Assembly (NCBI GenBank): GCA_016714125.1
Contig: JADJNX010000005.1
Span: forward strand, 1 to 64,000
Reading direction: 5' to 3'
DNA from: Ignavibacteriales bacterium
GTDB taxonomy: Bacteria; Bacteroidota; Ignavibacteria; Ignavibacteriales; Ignavibacteriaceae
DNA length: 64,000 nt
This document shows, in pieces, positions 51,705 through 61,520 of this stretch. Position numbers and translations under genes: made by a program. The stretch's first letter is position 1. Every line of letters begins with the position of its first letter. The notes under the pieces are model-generated. The model did not search any database, was not told the DNA's origin, and saw only the letters and a list, made by a program, of their open reading frames with translations.

Positions 51705-53851
51705 TTCTCAACTCCCATTCTGTCAAAAATATTATTGATCACCTGAACAACATTAGCACCCACAAAGATAAATTCATCAATACCTGTTTGCTTGTGAGCC
51801 TCTACCTGATCTTTTGGGTATCCGGCAAGGATACAGATAGCATCCTTGTCAATTTGTTTGATTGCTTTCACAAATTGAGGTACAAGTTCGGGGTAAGTAT
51901 CATCTGTTGAACAGAGAACAAAAACTTGTGCTCCTGATGCAACGGCTGCCTCAACACCGGCTGAAACTTCCGAGACTCCCTGTCCGTAGGTAACTTCAAA
52001 GCCACCTGCTTCAAAAAATCCTCTTGAAAAATCTGCTCTTGCTTTATGTTGTTTTACCGGACCAACATTAAAAAGGTACAATTTTGGTAAACTTCCGTTT
52101 TTCCTTTTGTGAGCAGAAGCTCTTATACGGAGTTGTTCAAAATCGTGTGCCGGTCTTTTAACAGTGATTGGCTCAACCGTTTCAGAGACTGCTGAATTAC
52201 TCATGTGGCTAAATATTTCGCCCAATGTTGCACCTTTTGCAGCTAAAGAAGACGCGAGTTTTAACTTATTAACACCGTCTTTTTCGTTTTTTACATCCTC
52301 AAGGTCTTTTAAGATACTCGAATGGATTCCGCCATTGCCGGAAACTCTTAGTTTCTGGAGATAGGCAGCCCTCAGATCATAAATCTTTCTGGCATCAAAA
52401 ACCATCGGTTGTTTAACTTCTTCTTTTACATTGGCATAACTGTTTACGCCAACAATAACTGTTTTACGTGTCGCAACGTCCTTGACTCTTTTTTGAGCCA
52501 GACCGCTTATGTCTGATTGAATTTTACCTGCAATAACTGCTTTGTAAATTCCGCCTTGATCTTCTATTTCACGGAAGTATGACCAGGCATTATCAACTAT
52601 TTGCGCGGTAAGCGTTTCAACATAAAATGAACCACCAGCCGCATCGATAACATGATTCAGGTGAGATTCTTCACTCAAAATGATCTGGGTGTTTCGTGCA
52701 ATTCTGTTTGAGAATTCATCAGGTTGTTCAAAAGATGAATCAAATGGGAGAGTCTCGATAAGATCAACACCTCCAATGATTGCTGAGAATGCCTGTGTTG
52801 TCACTCTAAGCATATTTACATAAGGATCAACAAAGGAATGATAATAACCTGATGTTTTTGCAGCGGCAAACATTTTGACACTGTCTGAGGGTAAATTAAA
52901 TGACGACAACACTTCCGAAAAAAGGATTCGAGCCGCTCTGAATTTGGCGATTTCCATGAAGAGATTTGTACTTGTCCCAAAATTAAAAATCATTTTCTGC
53001 GGGATAGTTGCCGGATCAATACCCAGTTCTGAAAGTCTGCAAATTGCCTCAACAGCCAGGGACATTGAGATTCCCAACTCTTGCACTGCCGATGCACCTT
53101 TTTCAACGTAAGTTGCTCCATTAATCCCGATCGTTCTAAGCCCGGAATTTTCAGATTCTAAAAACCTAATTGAAGTGGCAAGTTGAGAATATGCTTCGTC
53201 AATTGAAACGGGCATTTCACCATTCTCAAAAAGAAAAGTAACGGGGTCTGCGCTAACCGAGCCGTTAATTTTATTAAATTCGACTCCCTCTTTAATAGAG
53301 TATCCTTTCAAGATCGAAAGGAAAACAAAGGGGGAGAAGCCGGTTGAAACAAAAAGCGGGCAAGCAGTTAGATCAACCCCTAAAAATGCACGTGAGAGGC
53401 TGCCTGTACCCGAAATAGAGACTCCACCATCACCGGTTTCACCCGGTTTGCCATAATCAGCATCCAATCCCAATTTTGTAGTTTTATCAAGTGGCAGTAC
53501 AACTGCAGTCTGACCCCTTAGAAGAGAATCGAGTAGCAATTTATTAAAATTTTCTGCGAGAGGGTGTATAAGACCTTGGGCAATAAACCAAGTGTTGACA
53601 CTGCTTCCATCCGGTTTGGAGCCGCGAAGGAATTTTGTGAACCCGGGGAATTGTTCTATATTTTTGAGAATCTCAAGGTGCTCTTTAGTGTAGAGAGGCT
53701 CAAGATCGATATTTTCATAAGTTTTTGTGATTAATTTCTTTTCGAATGGGACTCCTTTGAGATCAACTTCCGCCAATGCTCTCCAATCCCGATAACTCGA
53801 AGGGGCGAACTCGTCCCTTAGCTTAAATTCTTTAGGTAATGTCTGATCCAT
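51701..53851 (-). CDS. mcmA: Methylmalonyl-CoA mutase, small subunit
   Basis: 716 codons, intact. It has the same fold as the large chain but degenerate active-site residues; its C-terminal domain lacks DxHxxG (it reads LFNVGPVKQHKARADFSRG), which marks it as the structural subunit of the heterodimer. The conserved DAAGGSFYVETLTAQIVDNA and IARNTQIILSEESHL segments confirm the family. It is first in the operon, with the large subunit overlapping by four nt and meaB beyond. It is divergent from the protease gene across about 220 nt that should hold both promoters. Confidence 0.94.
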   Translation of the reverse strand: MDQTLPKEFKLRDEFAPSSYRDWRALAEVDLKGVPFEKKLITKTYENIDLEPLYTKEHLEILKNIEQFPGFTKFLRGSKPDGSSVNTWFIAQGLIHPLAENFNKLLLDSLLRGQTAVVLPLDKTTKLGLDADYGKPGETGDGGVSISGTGSLSRAFLGVDLTACPLFVSTGFSPFVFLSILKGYSIKEGVEFNKINGSVSADPVTFLFENGEMPVSIDEAYSQLATSIRFLESENSGLRTIGINGATYVEKGASAVQELGISMSLAVEAICRLSELGIDPATIPQKMIFNFGTSTNLFMEIAKFRAARILFSEVLSSFNLPSDSVKMFAAAKTSGYYHSFVDPYVNMLRVTTQAFSAIIGGVDLIETLPFDSSFEQPDEFSNRIARNTQIILSEESHLNHVIDAAGGSFYVETLTAQIVDNAWSYFREIEDQGGIYKAVIAGKIQSDISGLAQKRVKDVATRKTVIVGVNSYANVKEEVKQPMVFDARKIYDLRAAYLQKLRVSGNGGIHSSILKDLEDVKNEKDGVNKLKLASSLAAKGATLGEIFSHMSNSAVSETVEPITVKRPAHDFEQLRIRASAHKRKNGSLPKLYLFNVGPVKQHKARADFSRGFFEAGGFEVTYGQGVSEVSAGVEAAVASGAQVFVLCSTDDTYPELVPQFVKAIKQIDKDAICILAGYPKDQVEAHKQTGIDEFIFVGANVVQVINNIFDRMGVEK

Positions 53852-54074
53852 CGAATCACTTTTCTGTTTGATTTGTCAAAAATTTAATCTTTTGATCTTT
53901 AAAATTAAGAAATTCTTTTCTTATAATTTGAGTCAATTGGAACAAAATGCCCATAAAAGAGATTATAACAGGTATGGGTGTTTTTTAATACAAAACAGGC
54001 TTTACCATTTTATTATATTGAATTTCAATTTAACAGTTTTGGAAGAAAAGTTGATCAATAGAATCAGGAAATTT

Positions 54075-56150
54075 ATGAGAACTCCGTTATTCGTAGCAGT
54101 TGTCTTTTTGTTTATCTTCTCGTTTAATGCAAATATTTGTTCGCAACAGGCAACTGTTGACACTAACAAAGTTTTGTCACCTGAAGAGCGACACTCGGCG
54201 GCTATGCAGTTAGTATCCATGTTTGTGGAGAGGTATCACTACAGCCCCAAGGAGGTAGATGACAGTCTTTCAAATTGGATATACAATGACTATTTAAAGT
54301 CACTTGACTTTCAGCGGATGTATTTTCTTCAGACAGACATCGATCAGTTTGAAAAATACCGTTTTGTATTTGATCAAAATCTTTCAACGGGAAATTTGAT
54401 TCCTCCATTTGATATTTTTAATGTCTATAAGGAAAGGTTGAGTAACAGGGTAAAATTTGCGATAGATGTCCTGGATAAACCTTTGGATCTGACAAAAAAT
54501 GAAGAAATTGACCTTGATCGTGAAAAAGCCAAATACTCTGCGAACGAAAAAGATCTAAACACGATTTGGCTCAAAAGGATAAAATTTGATGTTATCGGAT
54601 TAATCCTCGGGGGTAAAGAAGAAAAGGATGCAAGAGAGCTTCTTCAGAAAAGATATAAAAACCTTCACAAGGCAATCCTTCAGTACAAGTCTGATGATGT
54701 TTTTCAGATTTTTATGGGCTCGGTGATGGAGTCGATCGACCCACATTCTTCGTACATGTCGCCAAAAACCTCACAGGATTTTAATATCAATATGTCACAA
54801 TCTCTCGAAGGGATTGGTGCCACACTCACATCTGAAAATGATTATATCACAATAGTTAGAGTCGTTCCGGGTGGACCTGCCTCAAAAAGTGGTCTGGTGG
54901 AAGATGGCGACAGGATAATTGGAGTGGCTCAGGGTGATGATGGTGAAATGGTTGATATCGTTGGATGGCGTACCGATGATGCGGTTCAGTTGATCCGTGG
55001 AGCAAAAGGGACAACTGTCAGACTCACTTTGTTAAAAAAGAAGGATGGTGCAAATGCCATTCCAGTTGAAATAAAACTCGTTAGAGAAAAAATAAAAATT
55101 GAAGAACAATCTGCCAAGAAAAAAATCATAGAGATTAATGAAAACGGCAAATCATACAAAGTTGGAGTTATTGATGTTCCTTCCTTTTACCTCGATTTTG
55201 AGGGGAAAAGAAAAGGAGAAAAGGATTTTAAAAGTACATCAAATGATGTAAAGAAAATCCTTGATACACTGAAACAAGAGGGTGTTTCGGGCATCGTAAT
55301 GGATTTAAGAAACAATGGAGGTGGATCGCTTTTAGAGGCGATTGAACTTACAGGATTATTCATTCCAACTGGGGCAGTTGTTCAGGTTAGGGAAGGTGAT
55401 GGATCGGTAAAAGTTAATCGGGATAATGATCCACTGGTTGCATGGGATGGTCCAATTGCAGTTCTGATTAATTCCGGCAGTGCATCTGCAAGTGAGATTT
55501 TTGCTGCTGCGATTCAGGATTATGGCAGAGGAGTGGTAATGGGAGAACAGTCATTTGGTAAAGGAACCGTTCAAAATCTGGTTGATCTGGACAAGGTATC
55601 CGGCGGAGAGAAAATGGGACAGTTAACTCTTACAATCGCAAAGTTTTACAGAATTTCAGGTGGAAGCACACAACACAAAGGTGTTGTTCCAGACATCTTG
55701 TTCCCTTCAGCTTTTAATCCAAGTGAGACAGGTGAGAGTAGCTACCCGACTGCATTACCTTGGGATAAAATTCCTTCTACACAACATCAGGCAAGTACAG
55801 GAATAGGTTCGATAATCACCGACTTGACCGCGAAACACGAACAAAGGACCGGCAAAAACAGTGAGTATCAATATTTCATTAAAGATCTCGAAAAATCCAA
55901 GGTTCACAGAACTAAAAAGGTGTTCTCTTTAAATCTTGATAAACGAAAAACCGAACAGGAAAAAATTAAACTAGAAGAAGAGGCGCGTAAAAAAGAGAGA
56001 GCCGATAAAGGATATATTGAGCTCGACAAAGATGGAAAAATTGTTAAAGAAGCACTTGTAGTTGAAGATCCATTACTTGAAGAAAGTGGTCATATTCTTG
56101 CAAATATGATTGAAATGATCGATCTTGAGAAAAAAGCAGGGAAGAAATAG
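54075..56150 (+). CDS. prc: Tail-specific (C-terminal processing) protease
   Basis: 691 codons from ATG 54075, chosen because it opens straight into a signal peptide (MRTPLFVAVVFLFIFSFNA); the frame runs 69 codons further upstream but that part does not look coding. It has the Prc N-terminal helical domain, a PDZ domain (GIGATLTSENDYITIVRVVP, ASKSGLVEDGDRIIGV), and the Ser/Lys protease core (RNNGGGSLLEAIEL, INSGSASASEIFAAAIQD, MGEQSFGKGTVQNL) with the catalytic Ser and Lys present. It degrades or trims periplasmic proteins by their C-termini. Length matches the Prc/Tsp class (about 680). It precedes a hairpin and the convergent methyltransferase. Confidence 0.93.
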   Translation: MRTPLFVAVVFLFIFSFNANICSQQATVDTNKVLSPEERHSAAMQLVSMFVERYHYSPKEVDDSLSNWIYNDYLKSLDFQRMYFLQTDIDQFEKYRFVFDQNLSTGNLIPPFDIFNVYKERLSNRVKFAIDVLDKPLDLTKNEEIDLDREKAKYSANEKDLNTIWLKRIKFDVIGLILGGKEEKDARELLQKRYKNLHKAILQYKSDDVFQIFMGSVMESIDPHSSYMSPKTSQDFNINMSQSLEGIGATLTSENDYITIVRVVPGGPASKSGLVEDGDRIIGVAQGDDGEMVDIVGWRTDDAVQLIRGAKGTTVRLTLLKKKDGANAIPVEIKLVREKIKIEEQSAKKKIIEINENGKSYKVGVIDVPSFYLDFEGKRKGEKDFKSTSNDVKKILDTLKQEGVSGIVMDLRNNGGGSLLEAIELTGLFIPTGAVVQVREGDGSVKVNRDNDPLVAWDGPIAVLINSGSASASEIFAAAIQDYGRGVVMGEQSFGKGTVQNLVDLDKVSGGEKMGQLTLTIAKFYRISGGSTQHKGVVPDILFPSAFNPSETGESSYPTALPWDKIPSTQHQASTGIGSIITDLTAKHEQRTGKNSEYQYFIKDLEKSKVHRTKKVFSLNLDKRKTEQEKIKLEEEARKKERADKGYIELDKDGKIVKEALVVEDPLLEESGHILANMIEMIDLEKKAGKK

Positions 56151-56170
56151 TTTAAATTAAAAAGTTTTAA

Positions 56171-56204
56171 GTGGTGGTGATGCCCATCGTGCAGACACCA
56201 CCAC
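56171..56204. terminator. GC-rich hairpin between convergent prc and methyltransferase genes
   Basis: GTGGTGGTG (56171-56179) pairs perfectly with CACCACCAC (56196-56204) around a 16-nt loop that can itself fold (GATG/CATC). It sits in the 66-nt gap between the two stops. There is no T-run on either side, so it is likely a bidirectional transcript-end structure rather than a textbook terminator. Confidence 0.55.
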
Positions 56205-56216
56205 CAACAACTAAAA

Positions 56217-56909
56217 TCATTTTGTTCCGTAAACGAATAGCATGTTGCCTTTTACATAATGCTCAACTTTTTTAATTGAAGCAGGTATCATCTCCAAAAC
56301 TTCGGCAACCGATACCGGTTTTCCAACCTCTTTTCTTCTGTGTAAAAATCTAAGATATCTTCCACCCCTTTTTCTGTCTGTAGTAAGACATGAAAAGTAA
56401 AATTCTCCACCAGGGGCAAGGACTCTTAATCCCTCATTGATAAAACCCGCTTTATCATCAAACATGTGTAACATTCCAAAACTGAAAACAGAGTTGAATT
56501 GTTCTTCTTCAAAGGGGAGAGTAAAAGCATCAGCATGAAGTAGAGTGATTTTACCCGGAAATTGTACGGATTCTTGCAATAATCGTGATTTCCCGATTTT
56601 TAACATCTCGATAGAGTTGTCAAGGAGAATCATTTCGTGGTTATTTCGGGCATAAATCTCATGAGTTTGAATCAACCCACCGCAACCAATATCCAGTATT
56701 TTACCATGAGCAGAATTGTATGCCAGGGTTGCAAAACCTGTGTAATCTTTGGGCTTTGTTCCCCAAATGAATTTATTGTAAAATTCTGAACTTACGAGTT
56801 TTTCGTAGGCTTTGGCTTTTTTGTCGTAGGGGGCAGTTCTGCCATCATCAAAAACTGAAATGAGTCCGTCTTCGACTGATATATACTGTTGGTTTATCAT
56901 TGCTGTCAT
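56217..56909 (-). CDS. SAM-dependent class I methyltransferase (substrate unknown)
   Basis: 230 codons, intact. Motif I is ILDIGCGGLIQTHE and later motifs follow (MILLDNSIEMLK; LLHADAFTLPFEEEQFNSVF; HMFDDKAGFINEGLRVLAPG). This is the UbiE/Methyltransf_11 type. The N-terminal 60 residues and the C-terminal YVKGNMLFVYGTK differ from UbiE, so it is not assigned to ubiquinone/menaquinone synthesis. Its neighbours (protease, NanE operon) give no clue to the substrate. The start could be the ATG at 56909 or the next one three codons later (M4). Confidence 0.85.
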   Translation of the reverse strand: MTAMINQQYISVEDGLISVFDDGRTAPYDKKAKAYEKLVSSEFYNKFIWGTKPKDYTGFATLAYNSAHGKILDIGCGGLIQTHEIYARNNHEMILLDNSIEMLKIGKSRLLQESVQFPGKITLLHADAFTLPFEEEQFNSVFSFGMLHMFDDKAGFINEGLRVLAPGGEFYFSCLTTDRKRGGRYLRFLHRRKEVGKPVSVAEVLEMIPASIKKVEHYVKGNMLFVYGTK

Positions 56910-57072
56910 GGCTTGTCTCTTTATAAAAACATTAGATTAAGTTCTGGGACAAAACTACAGTGAGTATATATAAGGGGAAATTATCTTGTGATAAAGAGTG
57001 GATACAGATTATGGAAGGAGAATTTCAGGGATGTAAACCATCCAAAAAATTAATTAAAGGAAGAATTTGCAA

Positions 57073-57768
57073 TTAAAGAGATGGATTTTTGATTGCTTCG
57101 TTATACCAGCCCATTACCACACGCGGTCGTGTGATGACTGTACCTATCACAACTGCAAAGGCTCCAAGTTTTATCATTTTTGATGCATCCTCAGGTGACT
57201 TTATTTTACCTTCTGCTATGACGGGGATTTTACACTTCAAAGAAAGTGATTCAAGAAGTTTAAAATCGGGTTCATTTTTAGGGAGATGAATGGTATCTGG
57301 AGTATATCCACTCAAAGTCGTGGAGAGGCACTGAGCACCTGCAGCTTCGCAAGCGATCCCTTCTTCAAAAGTGGCGATATCAGCCATAACAATACAATTT
57401 GGGAATCTCTTCCGTACTTCGGTGATAAAATCGGGTCCGGTAAGTCTTTCTCTTAACCTGAATGTGCCATCGATTGCGATTATATCACAGCCGAGATTTA
57501 CCAGTTGTTCCACTTGTCTAAACGAGCCTGTGATTTTTACAGTTCCGTCAGAAAATTTTCCTTTAAGTAAACCAATCATCGGAAGGGGAACATTCTTCTT
57601 GATCATTCTTATTTTGGCAAGTCCTTGTGACCTGATAGCAGCGGCACCCGCCATGTGTGCAGCTTTTGCAAAAAGTGTTACTCCTGAAGGAGTATTAAAC
57701 GGATCATTACCTTCAGATTGACAGGAAATGATCATTCCACCTTTGATTTTTTCGAAAACCTCTATCAT
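57073..57768 (-). CDS. nanE: Putative N-acylmannosamine-6-phosphate 2-epimerase
   Basis: 231 codons, intact. It is a TIM barrel of the NanE family: ISCQSEGNDPFNTP at the start, AAAIRSQGLAKIRMIKK, PMIGLLKG, DIIAIDGTFRLRERL, VMADIATFEEGIACEAAG, PVIAEGKIKSPEDASKMIKL and FAVVIGTVITRPR. It converts ManNAc-6-P to GlcNAc-6-P in sialic-acid or amino-sugar catabolism. Its ATG overlaps the stop of the hydantoinase/oxoprolinase gene (ATGA), so it is the third gene of a permease-hydantoinase-NanE operon. No NanA or NanK lies nearby, so the sialic-acid role is uncertain and it may act on a related sugar phosphate. Confidence 0.88.
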   Translation of the reverse strand: MIEVFEKIKGGMIISCQSEGNDPFNTPSGVTLFAKAAHMAGAAAIRSQGLAKIRMIKKNVPLPMIGLLKGKFSDGTVKITGSFRQVEQLVNLGCDIIAIDGTFRLRERLTGPDFITEVRKRFPNCIVMADIATFEEGIACEAAGAQCLSTTLSGYTPDTIHLPKNEPDFKLLESLSLKCKIPVIAEGKIKSPEDASKMIKLGAFAVVIGTVITRPRVVMGWYNEAIKNPSL

Positions 57769-59927
57769 TTTTTCTCCTCGGCAATAATAATGCAGTTTGA
57801 TTCAGATGGAAAATCTTTTATCTCAATCTCGGCGATTGATAGAAGTTGGGCTTCAGAGATCAATCCACTAAGATCAATTATTTTGGGACCGGCAAGAAGG
57901 TAGATTCCCGGAATTAAAGCTCCGGCATCACCGTAGGAGGTCATCTCCGCAATCATGGCAGTTATCCTGCTTTTTAAATCACCTGCTTTAACTTCGGATG
58001 CTTTGGCTCCATTGATCTGCAGTTTAATTGTTCCCTCATCGTCAATCACTTTAATTCCGTTTACTTTTTCGGTGATTAAACCAAAAAGTTTTTTCACATG
58101 ATTTTCAGCGGAAAAAACGGAGAGTGATCCGGTGGTTCCCTTAAGCTCAACCTGTTCTTTTGGTTTCCCAAACGATTTTGCAGCAACTTGATGGACTTCC
58201 TCAGGTGTAAGTGTCGTAATACCCAAATCTTTGGTTCTTAACTCTCCTGAACCAAGCGCAGTGGCGATTACTTTTTTGTTTTGATTATCGATCTCTATCG
58301 TCACTTCCACCGAATTCGCATTTGCTCCCATTTTAACAACAGATTCAAAAGCTTCCTGACGGATGGAAAGAATATCGTTTTCAGAGGGATTAATTATATT
58401 CCTCTCAATTGAGTCACGGATTATTCCGAGTGCGGCTCCGATTGCTGAAATTACTTCACAATTTTCGGCAATTTTGTGTGGCAGTTTTAAATAATTAGCT
58501 GTAAATGGAACTATGGACGATGCACCACCACCACCACCTACAAATTCAATCAGTGATTCATCGAGTTTGTATTCTCTGCTTAATTGTTTGATCACAGGTC
58601 TAATTTTTTCAGCAGATATTGTAAGTATTTTTGTTGCGATGTCATCGCCCGGTTTATTTGTAAGTTGCTCTAATCGCTTAAATACCGAATTAATGGCCTC
58701 CATATTAGCACCACCGTGCCCAAGGGATGTGACCAGATTTAATTTATATGAAGCTTCTGTTGGAGTTACCGTAAAGCGATCATCACTTCCAGGTGCTTTT
58801 ATAGCAAGATAATCTGATGGATCACCCGGAAGGGGAGTTACGCTTTGTATCTCACTTTTTGAAAAATCGATATCTCCTGAATATGAAGCATAATGCAGCC
58901 CTGCAATATGAGCTGATCGAGGTCCAACATCAGTAATCTCACCATTCGAATAGCGGGGGATTGACCCTCCTGCAATACCCAAAGTTCTTACATCAAGAGT
59001 TCTGACAAAAAGTCTGTTTTTACCAATTTGAGCTGTTTTTACCTGTGGTTTTCCATTTTTAATTACGCTAATATCTGTGGAAGTTCCTCCCACTTCGAGG
59101 AATATACCATCTGATATTTTAACATACTTGAGGGCTGCTGCTACTCCCGCTGCGGGTCCTGACAACATTGTAAGAATGGGTCGCTTCCTCATCTCGTTAA
59201 TATCCATGATACCACCATCTGAGCGCATTACCATAAGGGGAGCTTTAATTCCACTCTCTCGAACAGCCTTTTCGGTGAGGTCAGCGGTTTCAAGCATTTT
59301 TGGCATCATGCTTGCGTTTATAACCGCGGTTCGGGTTCTGACACGCAGCCCGTAAAGTTTTGTAATTCCACTCGCTGTAGTGGTTAAAATTCCCTTTTTG
59401 ATAGAAATCTCTGCAACCAGATTTTCATTTGTGGGGTCGTCAACACCAAATGCTTCCGTGGCGACAATAACCTGAGCACCTTCAGCTATCAATTCGTCTA
59501 TTAGTTTGGGAACAGTCTCGATCCATCCATTTTTTGCACAATCGATGAATCTAAATTTGGTATGGAGGAATTTTCCGGGGGAAAGTTCGATATTATCCGG
59601 ATTACATTCTTTTTTAGCGAGGAGTTTTTCAAATCCTTTTGCCATACCTACAACTCCCACTGTGGCGACATCACCTTCAAGAAGGGCATTTGTGGCCTGT
59701 GTGGTTGAATGAGCAATTAAAATAACTTCGTCAGGACTTATCGAACAGTCATTTATCAGGGTCATCATCGAGTCAACAACACCGCGTGCAACACCTTCCT
59801 GCAACTTATGGGTTGTTGGTACACACGACTTCCCAACTATTGAATAGTCGGAGATATCCACAGCGACAGCATGAGTAAATGTGCCTCCAACATCGATACC
59901 GATTTTAATTTTTCTTTTATTTTCCAT
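57765..59927 (-). CDS. Hydantoinase/5-oxoprolinase family protein (HyuA-like)
   Basis: 720 codons, intact. It starts with the actin-like ATPase signature IGIDVGGTFTHAVAVDI and has the hydantoinase A core (VAHSTTQATNALLEGDVATV-like segment, SMMPKMLETADLTEKAV, MRSDGGIMDINEMRKRP, TMLSGPAAGVAAALKYV, GGTSTDISVIKNGKP). ATP-dependent amidohydrolases of this family open cyclic amides such as hydantoins or 5-oxoproline and usually need a HyuB partner. I see no HyuB-like gene here, which is notable. It lies between the permease and nanE in one operon. Confidence 0.9.
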   Translation of the reverse strand: MENKRKIKIGIDVGGTFTHAVAVDISDYSIVGKSCVPTTHKLQEGVARGVVDSMMTLINDCSISPDEVILIAHSTTQATNALLEGDVATVGVVGMAKGFEKLLAKKECNPDNIELSPGKFLHTKFRFIDCAKNGWIETVPKLIDELIAEGAQVIVATEAFGVDDPTNENLVAEISIKKGILTTTASGITKLYGLRVRTRTAVINASMMPKMLETADLTEKAVRESGIKAPLMVMRSDGGIMDINEMRKRPILTMLSGPAAGVAAALKYVKISDGIFLEVGGTSTDISVIKNGKPQVKTAQIGKNRLFVRTLDVRTLGIAGGSIPRYSNGEITDVGPRSAHIAGLHYASYSGDIDFSKSEIQSVTPLPGDPSDYLAIKAPGSDDRFTVTPTEASYKLNLVTSLGHGGANMEAINSVFKRLEQLTNKPGDDIATKILTISAEKIRPVIKQLSREYKLDESLIEFVGGGGGASSIVPFTANYLKLPHKIAENCEVISAIGAALGIIRDSIERNIINPSENDILSIRQEAFESVVKMGANANSVEVTIEIDNQNKKVIATALGSGELRTKDLGITTLTPEEVHQVAAKSFGKPKEQVELKGTTGSLSVFSAENHVKKLFGLITEKVNGIKVIDDEGTIKLQINGAKASEVKAGDLKSRITAMIAEMTSYGDAGALIPGIYLLAGPKIIDLSGLISEAQLLSIAEIEIKDFPSESNCIIIAEEKK

Positions 59928-59938
59928 CTACAAATACC

Positions 59939-61406
59939 TTAATAGAAAATCATGGCGGCTATCACCAATCCAATTATAGCTGCAACCAGGTATATGGAAG
60001 AGTATTCCATAAAATCTTTTGGACATCAATTTTCATCTCGTTAGCAAGCCAGACATTTTGAGTGTTTGTTGGATCACTGATCCCTTGAATTTGTCCAACT
60101 GCCATAAGAAGTCCCATAATTGCTCCTGCGGGCATCCCTCCTGCGAGAAATATGGCTGCGATGCCGTAACCCATACCCCAGACATTTAATGGTCCTCTAT
60201 AGAGCGCAAGGGGAGCAGCGAGGCTGAAGAGAATTACATATCCCATTGCAGATTCAGGTTTGATGGCAACGAGTACGGGTTTTAATAATAATAAAACAGG
60301 CCAACCATCTTTAAATGATTCCATCATTGCTGCCGGGGGTCCCATCACTGCGTTTAATAACATCCCGATACCCAACATTAATGCTACGGCAGGCATAACA
60401 ACTGCACCACCATCCAAAATTGATCTGATGAGGATATTAAGTGAACTTTTTTGGTAGGTTGAAATGAAACCATAAATCAATCCGGCGATGAAAGCTGCGA
60501 TGAAGTTGATCCCAAAAACGAGGATGAGGAACAATGGAATCACGGGGATAAAATAAGCCGTGAAACTAACTTTACCATCCGGTTCGTTACTAAATAAACG
60601 TATCAAAGAGATTACAACAAGCAATCCTATCCCGGCACCAACAACATATTTTAATATAATTGGGATATAAGAGAATATCTCATCCATAAAATCACTGACT
60701 GCTGTAGGAAGTAAAATATGAATGAACCAGACCAAAATACTACAACCGCCAATCCAACTACATAAGTGGCTATTTTCATAAAATTGATATCATGCCCATC
60801 TTTATAGAGTTGGATCGTGATATAAACAACAGCAATAATGAACATCAAAACAAACATAATTAGAGCAAAAGACTGTACTTCATCAACTTGAAGTTTAAGC
60901 ACCTGCGTGTAAACGGCCCAGTTACCAACATTAAGTATACCACCGATACTCAGTCCTGTGAGAAAGATTCCGGTTGTAGTTACGGGACCAACCCCAACCG
61001 ATGCAAGGATGGGGAGAACTACGGTTGAGACCATAATAATGGCTCCCAGCCCGCCCAGGGTCGTAAAAAGTAAAATTATCAGAAGAAGCATAACCAGAGA
61101 GATAGCCCACGGTTTATCTCCTGACAGTTCGGCGCCCGTTTTAATAAAACTTTCAGCAACGCCGGTTTTTTGCATCATTATTGACAGCATGCTGCCAAAG
61201 ATGGCAATAGTGTAGGCCTCAGATAATCTGGTTGCTCCATTCCCAAGCACATAAGTGAAGATATCCACGATATTCACACCGGAAATGAGAGGAATAAAAA
61301 ACGCAAGCAGGGGGAGTGCAAGCAAAGCCGGTATTTTTCGCAGGAACATCAGAACTACAAATACGAGAAACACCAGAAGTAACAATGAAAGTTGAATAGA
61401 TTCCAT
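59939..61406 (-). CDS. GntP/citrate-type inner-membrane permease (two frameshifts)
   Basis: About 489 codons with some 12 hydrophobic helices. It resembles the ion-transporter superfamily of gluconate, citrate and Na+/H+ antiporter permeases: the first half has FGSMLSIMMQKTGVAESFIK and LGGLGAIIMVSTVVLPILAS, and the second half repeats it with FIAGLIYGFI and GMPAGAIMGLLMAVGQ. One break lies near 60690-60735; the other, a short T-run near 60018, hides the true end SSIYLVAAIIGLVIAAMIFY at 59939. It probably imports the substrate that the HyuA- and NanE-like enzymes use. Substrate unknown. Confidence 0.75.
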
Positions 61407-61520
61407 AAAAACAGTCAGATTCTAAAACGAATAAATTTTATCATCAAATTTAAAGAATTTTTTATTAGATCAAGGATTATTTAATTTATGTAAGCTATTT
61501 TTTGAAGTTATGGAAACCGG

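Noticed and set aside
53868..54074. Extended N-terminus of the tail-specific protease
   Set aside because: The signal peptide begins at ATG 54075; the upstream part is low-quality coding and covers the divergent promoter region.
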